Positions 19,291-25,220 of a stretch of 34,288 nucleotides of DNA are shown piece after piece. The stretch is from DATLYH01 sp035575035 (GTDB lineage Bacteria; Planctomycetota; Planctomycetia; Gemmatales; Gemmataceae), in assembly GCA_035575035.1 (NCBI GenBank), contig DATLYH010000136.1, forward strand, positions 1 to 34,288, given 5' to 3'. A program made the position numbers and the translations under genes. Numbering within the stretch: position 1 is the first letter of the stretch; every line of letters starts with the position of its first letter. A model generated the notes under the pieces. It did not search any database and was not told where the DNA came from. It saw nothing but the letters and a program-made list of their open reading frames with translations.

Positions 19291-20817
19291 ATGGCCACCG
19301 CTACCGCTTCCCCCGGCGTCACCGGCCGCCACCTGATCGCCGGCCGCTGGCAGGTCCCCGCAGCCGGCCATTTCGAGAGCCGCAACCCCGCCCGTCTCGA
19401 TGAGGTGATCGGTGTCTTCCCCAGCGGCACCGAAGCCGAAGTCGAAGCCGCCGTCGCCGCCGCCCGCGCCGCCTTCCCCGCCTGGCGGCGCAGCAGCCGC
19501 ATCTACCGCGCCGAGTTGTTCGATAACCTTGCCCAGCTGGTCAAGCGCGAGACCGACAACCTGGCCCGGCTGATGGCCCGCGAATGCGGCAAGGTCATCA
19601 CCGAGTGCCGCGCCGAGGTCGTCGAAGGGCTGCACATGATCCAGTATGTCTTCGGCACCGGCCGGATGCCGATCGGCGACGTGGTCGCCTCGGAGATCGC
19701 CGAGAAGGACGCCTTCGTGCGCCGCAAGCCGTGGGGCGTCGTGGCGGTGATCACACCGTGGAACTTCCCCTTCGCCGTGCCGCTCTGGATGCTTGGGCCC
19801 AGCCTGATCGAGGGGAACACCGTCGTCTTCAAGCCGTCAGAGGACGCCCCGGCCATCGGGCAACGGCTGGTGGAACTTTTCGAGGAGGCCGGCTTTCCGC
19901 CGGGCGTCGTCAACCTGGTCCACGGCGACCACGTGCCGGGCGAGGCGCTGGTACGACATCCCGGCGTCAATGTGGTATTGTTCACCGGCAGCTACGAAGT
20001 CGGCCACCGCATTCAACAACTGTCGGCCGAGCACTACGACCGCATCGTCGCTTGCGAGATGGGGAGCAAAAGCGCCGTCATCGTTTGTGCGGATGCCCGG
20101 CTCGACCTGGCGGTGACCTGCGGCCTGATCAGCGCCTTCAAGACGAGCGGCCAGCGCTGCGTCTCGGCCGGGCGGATTCTGGTTCAGGAGAAGATTTTCG
20201 ACCGCTTCGCCGAGCAGTTCGTGGCCCAGGCGCGGCGGCTCCCCATCGGTGACCCGCTCGACCCGGCCAATTTCACCGGCCCGGTGATCAACCGCGCCGC
20301 CGTGGCGAAAGTGGAGCGCTACAACGAGCTGGCCCGGGCCGAGGGGGCCCAGGTCTTGCTCGACGGTGGCCGGATGACGCACGGCGAGTACGCCCGCGGC
20401 TGCTTCCTGTCGCCGTTTATTTACCGCATGGAGCACCGGCCGGGGGTGCGCTCGATCCGCGAAGAGGTCTTCGGCCCGCACGTGGCCCTGATCCCGTTCA
20501 AGGACAACGACGACGCGGTGCGGATCTACAACGACACCGAGTACGGCCTGTCGCTGGCGGTGATCACCGAGGATTACCGGGCGATGCGCTTCTTCCGCGA
20601 GGAATGCGACTACGGCATGGGCTACGTCAACCTGCCGTGCATCGGCGCCGAGGTGCACCTGCCGTTCGGTGGCGTCAAAAAGAGCGGCAACGGCCACCCG
20701 TCGGCCGCCGGCCTGGTCGAGACAGTAACGCACAAGATCGCCTGGACGGTCAATCACGGCACCACGGTGAAGATGGCCCAGGGCCTGACAACGAATATCG
20801 AGGGCGGGCCGGCGTGA
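19291..20817 (+). CDS. NAD(P)-dependent aldehyde dehydrogenase
   Basis: 508 aa from ATG 19291, preceded by aagga at about 10 bases. The frame is open from 19030, but that extension contains the promoter. ALDH superfamily motifs are present: VAVITPWNFPFAVPLWMLGP (cofactor and oxyanion region), FKPSEDAP, LFTGSYEVG, ACEMGSKSAVIV (general base Glu256), TSGQRCVSAGR (nucleophile Cys290), and EEVFGPHVALIPF with LPFGGVKKSGNG near the end. The 'EMGSKS' variant of the common 'ELGGKN' suggests the AASADH/piperideine-carboxylate or succinate-semialdehyde branch rather than classical ALDH2. With the downstream class III aminotransferase it could form a GABA- or lysine-type degradation pair. Its last 93 bases are the first member of the repeat set described below. 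Confidence 0.93.
   Translation: MATATASPGVTGRHLIAGRWQVPAAGHFESRNPARLDEVIGVFPSGTEAEVEAAVAAARAAFPAWRRSSRIYRAELFDNLAQLVKRETDNLARLMARECGKVITECRAEVVEGLHMIQYVFGTGRMPIGDVVASEIAEKDAFVRRKPWGVVAVITPWNFPFAVPLWMLGPSLIEGNTVVFKPSEDAPAIGQRLVELFEEAGFPPGVVNLVHGDHVPGEALVRHPGVNVVLFTGSYEVGHRIQQLSAEHYDRIVACEMGSKSAVIVCADARLDLAVTCGLISAFKTSGQRCVSAGRILVQEKIFDRFAEQFVAQARRLPIGDPLDPANFTGPVINRAAVAKVERYNELARAEGAQVLLDGGRMTHGEYARGCFLSPFIYRMEHRPGVRSIREEVFGPHVALIPFKDNDDAVRIYNDTEYGLSLAVITEDYRAMRFFREECDYGMGYVNLPCIGAEVHLPFGGVKKSGNGHPSAAGLVETVTHKIAWTVNHGTTVKMAQGLTTNIEGGPA
20720..20812 (+). repeat. gene-end repeat, copy 1 (inside the aldehyde dehydrogenase 3' end)
   Basis: This is the functional copy: it encodes the last residues of the dehydrogenase. 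Its first 75 bases match copy 2 with a single T/C difference. The final part (ggcgggccgg) is shared by all three copies. Confidence 0.93.
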
Positions 20818-20839
20818 TGAGTAGAGGAAGAAGAGCGAC

Positions 20840-21235
20840 ATGGAGGTCAAGGAACTGCTGCGTGTCGTTGGGCTCTCAAAAGGAAAGCTCAAACCGTCTG
20901 AGTTCCGGCTGCGTGAAGGCGAGGTTGGCCTTTCCCTGTTTGCGCGAACCGCCCATCCTAGTCCGGATGAGGTGCGGGAAGCAGTACGGGCTGCAGGCAA
21001 ACGAGGAGAGCTGGCAGTCGCGGTACTCTCCGTGGAACAGATTGGCTCCCTGGGGCTGGTCCTCGTCCAAACGCCGGGAGGAACCCCGTCACCCGAGGTG
21101 AATGCGATCCATTATGAAGCTTGCCTGCGGTGGTTCCGGAGGCTGCTTCTCCGCCTCCGCGGGATTGGTATTCACGACTACTTCAACCAAGAGTTGAGCC
21201 CGAAGTTGTGTGAAGCTGCCCGCGTGCTCGATTGA
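20840..21235 (+). CDS. unrecognised small protein, first gene of cassette 1
   Basis: 131 aa; no family recognised. It starts 22 bp after the dehydrogenase stop with a good ribosome site (gaggaagaagag). Visible parts are MEVKELLRVVGLSKGKLKPS, EFRLREGEVGLSLFARTAHP, a charged helix PDEVREAVRAAGKRGELAVA, a hydrophobic strand VEQIGSLGLVLVQTPGGTP, and an amphipathic Arg-rich stretch ACLRWFRRLLLRLRGIGIHD. There is no signal peptide or membrane segment. Codon use looks less GC-biased than in the flanking dehydrogenase gene, consistent with acquisition. It is followed after 12 bp by the second small gene, so the two form a pair. A toxin-antitoxin or similar two-component unit is possible but not shown. 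Confidence 0.7.
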   Translation: MEVKELLRVVGLSKGKLKPSEFRLREGEVGLSLFARTAHPSPDEVREAVRAAGKRGELAVAVLSVEQIGSLGLVLVQTPGGTPSPEVNAIHYEACLRWFRRLLLRLRGIGIHDYFNQELSPKLCEAARVLD

Positions 21236-21247
21236 GGGGCCTGAATC

Positions 21248-21499
21248 ATGAATGCAAGAGTGCTGTCGGCCGTGAGCCCTGAGGCCAAGACGGCCGTCTC
21301 GGCGTTGTTTGCGAAGGCCTCACCGGTACTGGTGGAAGTGCGGTTCCCCAAGTCCGGAACGTCTCCGGATTGGTACCTGTGTGAAGATGAAGAGGAGCTT
21401 AGCCGGATTCTCGAGCGCCTCAGTACGGGTGTGGAGTTACACTTGAGCAGTGTCTGGGATTTGCAGAACGTCAAAGGAGCGATTTGTCTGCGGAAGTAG
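21248..21499 (+). CDS. unrecognised small acidic protein, second gene of cassette 1
   Basis: 83 aa with ribosome site gagggg before ATG 21248. The sequence reads MNARVLSAVSPEAKTAVSAL, then SPVLVEVRFPKSGTSPDWYL followed by an acidic segment CEDEEELSRILERLSTGVEL and a C-terminal HLSSVWDLQNVKGAICLRK. The pattern is compatible with a small alpha/beta fold. The acidic helix could complement the Arg-rich partner encoded upstream, an inference only. The stop lies nine bases before repeat copy 2. No family recognised. Confidence 0.68.
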   Translation: MNARVLSAVSPEAKTAVSALFAKASPVLVEVRFPKSGTSPDWYLCEDEEELSRILERLSTGVELHLSSVWDLQNVKGAICLRK

Positions 21500-21508
21500 T
21501 GCAGACAA

Positions 21509-21602
21509 AGACAGCAACGCACAAGATCGCCTGGACGGTCAATCACGGCACCACGGTGAAGATGGCCCAGGGCCTGACAACGATATAGCGAGGGCGGGCC
21601 GG
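21509..21602 (+). repeat. gene-end repeat, copy 2
   Basis: A 94-bp direct duplicate of the dehydrogenase 3' end. It differs by one substitution in the first 75 bases (agacagC at 21515), then by a small rearrangement (acaacgatatagcgaggg against acaacgaatatcgaggg). It is untranslated here and lies between the two small-gene cassettes. Confidence 0.93.
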
Positions 21603-21646
21603 TGGAGTGAGGAGTGAGGACCGCAGCACCGGAGGGGGAATGTGAG

Positions 21647-21919
21647 ATGTCCCGAGCGAAAACGAATCGTAGGAAGGGCGCCAAGAAGGAACTGGCAGCG
21701 AGGTATGTCTTTCCCGTGGTCATTGAGAAAGATCAGGAGGGGTATTTCGCCGTTTGTCCTTCGTTGCAGGGTTGCTACACGGAGGGGGACACGTATGAGG
21801 AAGCCCTGCGGAACATCGAGGATGCCGTACGCCTCCACGTCGCAGACCGGTTGGCATGCGGGGAGCCCATCCCGGTCAACGACCGAGTTAGTTTGACCAC
21901 GGTGGAGGTTCAGGTGTAA
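21647..21919 (+). CDS. hicB: HicB-family antitoxin
   Basis: 90 aa from ATG 21647, with ribosome site ggaggggg eight bases upstream; an earlier in-frame ATG (21614) lacks one. The HicB partial RNase-H-like domain is clear: RYVFPVVIEKDQEGYFAVCP followed by SLQGCYTEGDTYEEALRNIE and DAVRLHVADR. HicB binds and neutralises the HicA RNase and usually represses its own operon. Here there is no obvious C-terminal HTH or RHH extension, so operator binding is uncertain. The stop TAA overlaps the hicA start (TAATG), giving tight coupling with the antitoxin gene first. Confidence 0.93.
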   Translation: MSRAKTNRRKGAKKELAARYVFPVVIEKDQEGYFAVCPSLQGCYTEGDTYEEALRNIEDAVRLHVADRLACGEPIPVNDRVSLTTVEVQV

Positions 21920-22152
21920 TGGCCCGGCTTCCCCGCGTTACCGCCGCCCAGGTCATTCGGGCCTTGCAGAAAGTCGGGTTCTTCCTCGCACGCCAGAGCA
22001 GCAGTCACAAGATTTACAGGAACACCACAGGGCGGCGTGTGACCGTACCGTATCACGCGGGGAAAATACTGAGCCTGAAGACGCTCAAAAGCATCCTCAC
22101 CGACGCCGGGCTGACGGTAGAAGAATTCATCCGGCTGTTGAAAGATCCCTAG
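21919..22152 (+). CDS. hicA: HicA-family mRNA interferase toxin
   Basis: 77 aa, typical HicA size. The double-stranded RNA-binding-like fold is recognisable: VTAAQVIRALQKVGFFLARQ, then SSSHKIYRNTTGRRVTVPYH with the catalytic His30 (SSHKIY), and GKILSLKTLKSILTDAGLTV plus EEFIRLL. HicA toxins cleave mRNA and tmRNA. All expected residues seem present, so the toxin is probably active when unopposed. The gene begins at the hicB stop. It ends 46 bp before repeat copy 3. Confidence 0.93.
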   Translation: MARLPRVTAAQVIRALQKVGFFLARQSSSHKIYRNTTGRRVTVPYHAGKILSLKTLKSILTDAGLTVEEFIRLLKDP

Positions 22153-22198
22153 AAATCAGGGACGCCACGGCTGGGAAGTAGGCTTGGCTTGATGGAGC

Positions 22199-22243
22199 TG
22201 GCCCAGGGCCTGACAACGAATAGCGAGGGCGGGCCGGCGTGAT
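22199..22243 (+). repeat. gene-end repeat, copy 3 (shortened)
   Basis: About 45 bp matching the end of copies 1 and 2 (tggcccagggcctgacaacg, then tagcgagggcgggccggcgtgat). Only the distal half of the repeat is kept. It lies between hicA and the aminotransferase gene. Confidence 0.9.
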
Positions 22244-22254
22244 CGGGGGCAAGC

Positions 22255-22284
22255 CAAGCCCAGGGGTTGCAACCCCTGGGCTTG
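22255..22284. repeat. 30-bp perfect palindrome (REP-like)
   Basis: caagcccaggggttg at 22255-22269 is followed immediately by its exact reverse complement (22270-22284). It lies about 44 bp before the aminotransferase start. Palindromes of this 'cccaggggttgcaacccctggg' type are common between planctomycete genes (from memory). Confidence 0.85.
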
Positions 22285-22327
22285 AGGGGATCGCAAGTTG
22301 TAGGGTTTCCAGGAGTGGGGTGTGTTC

Positions 22328-23674
22328 ATGTGGCAGTTCGATAACTGCACGGTACCGCGGCTCCAGACCGACCTGCCCGGGCCGAAGGCGCGGGCGCTCT
22401 TGGAGCGCGACCAGCGCTACATGTCGCCGTCGTACACCCGCATCTACCCGCTGGTCGTTGCCCGCGGCAGTGGTGCAGTCATCGAGGACGTGGACGGCAA
22501 CCTCTTCCTCGACTTCACCGCCGGCATCGCCGTCACCTCGACCGGCCACTGTCACCCCCATGTCGTCGCCGCCATCCAGGACCAGGCGGCCAAGCTCCTG
22601 CATATGTCGGGGACCGACTTCTACTACCAGCCGCAGATCGACCTGGCCCAGCGGCTGGCCGAGGCGGCGCCCGGCGACTCGCCCAAGCGGGTCTTCTTCA
22701 CCAACAGCGGAGCCGAGGCGCTGGAGGCGGCGTTGAAGCTGGCCCGCTGGCACACGGGTCGATCGCGGGCCATCGCCTTCTTCGGCGCCTTTCACGGCCG
22801 GACCTACGGGGCCATGTCGCTGTCCGGCTCCAAGCTGGTCCACCGCCGCGGCTTCTCCCCACTGGTCCCCGACATCCACCACGTGCCGTTCCCCCGCGGC
22901 TGCAAGGACTGCATCGCGTCGGCGGGGTGTCATTGTGTCCGGCAGATCGAGGAGACGGTGCTCCGGCGGACCGCTCCGCCCGACGAGGTGGCCGCCGTCT
23001 TCGTCGAGCCGATCCAGGGGGAGGGCGGCTACCACGTGCCGCCGCCCGGTTTCCTGCCGGCACTGCGCGAGTTGTGCGATCGGCACGGCATTCTCCTGGT
23101 CGCCGACGAGGTGCAGACCGGCATGGGACGGACCGGCAAGCTGTTCGCCGTCGAGCACTGGAAGGTCGAGCCGGACATCATCTGCCTGGCCAAGGGGATC
23201 GCCAGCGGGATGCCGCTGGGGGCAATCGTGGCCCGGGCCGAGGTGATGAACTGGCCCCCCGGCAGCCATGCCAGCACGTTCGGCGGCAACCCGGTCAGCT
23301 GCCGGGCGGCGCTGGCGACGCTGGAATTGCTGGAGCGCGGCTACATCACCAATGCGGCCCAGCGGGGCGAGCAGCTGCGGCAGGGTCTCCTCCGCTTGCA
23401 ACGGCAGCATCCGCTGATCGGCGACGTTCGCGGCCTGGGCCTGATGATGGCCATCGACCTGGTCAAGGACCGCGACAGCCTGACCCCCGACCCGGCCCGC
23501 CGCGACGAGGTGGTGCAGGCGGCATTCCGCCGCGGCCTGCTCCTGTTAGGCTGCGGCGAAAGCGCCGTCCGCTTCTGCCCTCCCCTGTGCGTCACCGCCG
23601 AGCAGGTCGAAACCGCCCTGGGCATCCTGGGCGAGGTCCTGGCCGCCACCCGGCCGGAGCGATTGGCCGTTTGA
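22328..23674 (+). CDS. class III PLP aminotransferase (GabT/acetylornithine family)
   Basis: About 448 aa from ATG 22328; GTG 22322 in the same frame is an alternative. Class III (ornithine/GABA) transaminase motifs are FLDFTAGIAVTSTGHCHPHV, FFTNSGAEALEAALKLAR (phosphate-binding), GAFHGRTYGAMSLSGSK, EPIQGEGGYHVPP, LLVADEVQTGMGRTGKLFAV, and the PLP lysine in CLAKGIASGMPLGAIVA (about residue 289). The SHASTFGGNPVSCRAAL motif is also present. An insert rich in cysteine (GCKDCIASAGCHC) is unusual. With the upstream aldehyde dehydrogenase it would convert an omega-amino acid such as GABA to the semialdehyde and then to the acid. The two genes may originally have been adjacent. Confidence 0.92.
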   Translation: MWQFDNCTVPRLQTDLPGPKARALLERDQRYMSPSYTRIYPLVVARGSGAVIEDVDGNLFLDFTAGIAVTSTGHCHPHVVAAIQDQAAKLLHMSGTDFYYQPQIDLAQRLAEAAPGDSPKRVFFTNSGAEALEAALKLARWHTGRSRAIAFFGAFHGRTYGAMSLSGSKLVHRRGFSPLVPDIHHVPFPRGCKDCIASAGCHCVRQIEETVLRRTAPPDEVAAVFVEPIQGEGGYHVPPPGFLPALRELCDRHGILLVADEVQTGMGRTGKLFAVEHWKVEPDIICLAKGIASGMPLGAIVARAEVMNWPPGSHASTFGGNPVSCRAALATLELLERGYITNAAQRGEQLRQGLLRLQRQHPLIGDVRGLGLMMAIDLVKDRDSLTPDPARRDEVVQAAFRRGLLLLGCGESAVRFCPPLCVTAEQVETALGILGEVLAATRPERLAV

Positions 23675-23796
23675 TTTGCCGCATTGTCGGTCATTTGCGA
23701 ACTATAGTTGGTTAGTGCCCCCCTTTGGCGGGCCACCGGAACCTTAAGCCTCCGCCGAAGGGTTCGACCGACGCTGAACAGAGGGAGACCGGCCAC

Positions 23797-24612
23797 ATGT
23801 CGAGACTTTTCCCTAACTCGGAAGCGAAGTGGAATGGGAGCAAGCGCCCAGCCCGGCCCGCCTCTGCCGAGGATGGTCGGGAGGGCAAGCCCCTGGACGA
23901 GCGGCTTGACAGATCCAGCCGGAAGCTGAACGAGCCGGCCGATTCCGAGCAGGGGTTTGGCGAAGGCGAGGCCCTGGACGGCGCCGCCTCGGAACCGTCC
24001 GAGGTGGAGCAACTCCGCGCCGAGAACGCTCGGCTGCGGGCCCTGGTTGCCGAACTGGAGAAGCAGTTTGAGGAATTGGCCCAGCAGAGCGACCAGTCCT
24101 GGGAGGAGCGGCAGAAGGAGTACGAGAGCCTGCTGGAAGAGAAGTCCGAGGTGATCCGCACGTTGCACCGCAAGATCCAGGAATTGCAGGAGCGCTCCAC
24201 TAGCGCCATGACCCCGCGCGAGCAAGAGCTGCTGGCCCTCAGCGAGGAGTTGGAGCGCGAGCGCCGCCAGCTCAAGGAGGATGAAGAGGCGCTGATGACC
24301 CAGATGCGTGACATGGAAGTGTCGATGGCCCGGGAGCGGGCCGAGTTGGCCCGGCAGCGGAACGAAGTGCTCCGACTCCAGGCCGAGGTCCGGCACGAGC
24401 TGGAGCTGGCTAGCCGCGACGCCGTCTTGCGCGAACGGTTGGCCCCACTACAACGCCGGCATCAGGAGTTGGCCAACCGTCGCGGCAGCGGCCCCCCGCC
24501 GCCGGATCGGCCCCCCACTCCGCCGCCGGCGGCCCCGGCCGCACCCCCCGAGCCGTCCCGCCCCAAGAAGGACAGCGGGTTCTTCGGCCGCCTGTTCGGC
24601 CAGGGGGGATAA
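23797..24612 (+). CDS. coiled-coil protein of unknown function
   Basis: 271 aa from ATG 23797 (MSRLFPNSEAKWNG), chosen for the ribosome site gagggaga; the frame is open from 23725. Residues about 85-230 are an almost uninterrupted coiled coil rich in Glu, Arg, Leu and Gln (VEQLRAENARLRALVAELEK and RKIQELQERSTSAM). The N-terminus is polar and disordered. The C-terminus is Pro/Ala-rich and ends in KKDSGFFGRLFGQGG, a short amphipathic motif that could bind a membrane or a partner. No catalytic motif. Coiled-coil proteins with such tails are common in planctomycetes. It ends 18 bp before a strong terminator. Confidence 0.8.
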   Translation: MSRLFPNSEAKWNGSKRPARPASAEDGREGKPLDERLDRSSRKLNEPADSEQGFGEGEALDGAASEPSEVEQLRAENARLRALVAELEKQFEELAQQSDQSWEERQKEYESLLEEKSEVIRTLHRKIQELQERSTSAMTPREQELLALSEELERERRQLKEDEEALMTQMRDMEVSMARERAELARQRNEVLRLQAEVRHELELASRDAVLRERLAPLQRRHQELANRRGSGPPPPDRPPTPPPAAPAAPPEPSRPKKDSGFFGRLFGQGG

Positions 24613-24630
24613 AGCTTCGACCAACTCGAT

Positions 24631-24662
24631 GAGCCGGGCGCGCCGCCCGGCTCTCGATTTTT
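24631..24662 (+). terminator. rho-independent terminator
   Basis: A perfect 10-bp GC-rich stem, gagccgggcg (24631-24640) and cgcccggctc (24644-24653), has a 3-nt loop and is followed by tcgattttt. It ends the coiled-coil gene. Confidence 0.9.
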
Positions 24663-24698
24663 CCCTCCCCTTACCGGCTCTGTTCCGTTATCTTGTTT

Positions 24699-24732
24699 CC
24701 CTTGGTGCATGACCCTTCTACTTTGCCAAGGG
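24699..24732 (+). promoter_or_regulatory. possible ribosome-site-masking hairpin before the small secreted protein gene
   Basis: cccttgg (24699-24705) is complementary to ccaaggg (24726-24732), and the second arm contains the likely Shine-Dalgarno sequence (aagggag) of the gene at 24743. The loop is 20 nt, so stability is modest. Confidence 0.3.
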
Positions 24733-24742
24733 AGATCTTGCC

Positions 24743-25147
24743 ATGATCCGGTGGATGATTGCGAGCGCGGGACTGCTGGTCCTGTCCGTCGGCGGTGCGA
24801 TGGCCGCGGACGGGCCGGTAGGCGTCTGGACCCGGACCGTGGGCGACCGGTCCATCAAGTTCGACATCCAGGCCGACCGCCTGAAGGTCACGCTGGCCGA
24901 GGGCACGGACCGGTCAATCGTCATCGACGCCAGCTACACCATCAAGGAGGGCGTCCTGTCGGGCGTGATCAAAAAGGTCGAGCTGAAGGGAGTGGACGGT
25001 GGACCGAGCGAGGGGAGCAAGTTCAGCTTCCGCATCAAGGTGGACAAGGACCGGATGACGCTCAGCGAGCTGAAAGGTGATGACGGAACCGCCGTCAACG
25101 ACGAGGCGAAGCAACTCGTGGAGGGAGAGTACAAAAAGGAGAAGTGA
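24743..25147 (+). CDS. small secreted protein, unknown function
   Basis: 134 aa. A clear signal peptide (MIRWMIASAGLLVLSVGGAM, AA) is followed by a beta-rich domain: DGPVGVWTRTVGDRSIKFDI, then LKVTLAEGTDRSIVIDASYT and GSKFSFRIKVDKDRMTLSEL. The alternation of charged and hydrophobic residues suggests a small beta-barrel or lipocalin-like fold. The pattern 'G-W-R' followed by 'l-i-F-i-d-r-l-v' resembles planctomycete exported TIGR03066-type proteins, but this is only a resemblance. Good ribosome site (aagggag). It is convergent with the M28 peptidase gene, with a hairpin repeat between them. Confidence 0.72.
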   Translation: MIRWMIASAGLLVLSVGGAMAADGPVGVWTRTVGDRSIKFDIQADRLKVTLAEGTDRSIVIDASYTIKEGVLSGVIKKVELKGVDGGPSEGSKFSFRIKVDKDRMTLSELKGDDGTAVNDEAKQLVEGEYKKEK

Positions 25148-25160
25148 GAAGATCCCCGGC

Positions 25161-25209
25161 AGCCGCTTGCGGCTTGACGTTCCCCGATTCCACCAAGCCG
25201 CAAGCGGCT
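25161..25209. repeat. 16-bp inverted repeat between convergent genes
   Basis: agccgcttgcggcttg (25161-25176) and caagccgcaagcggct (25194-25209) are perfect reverse complements around a 17-nt loop. It lies between two gene ends and could serve as a bidirectional terminator, though no T-run follows. Confidence 0.82.
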
Positions 25210-25220
25210 ATGGGATTGCC

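Noticed and set aside
20720..22243. Integron-type cassette array
   Set aside because: The repeats are copies of the dehydrogenase coding end, not attC-like folded sites, and no integrase is present in the window.
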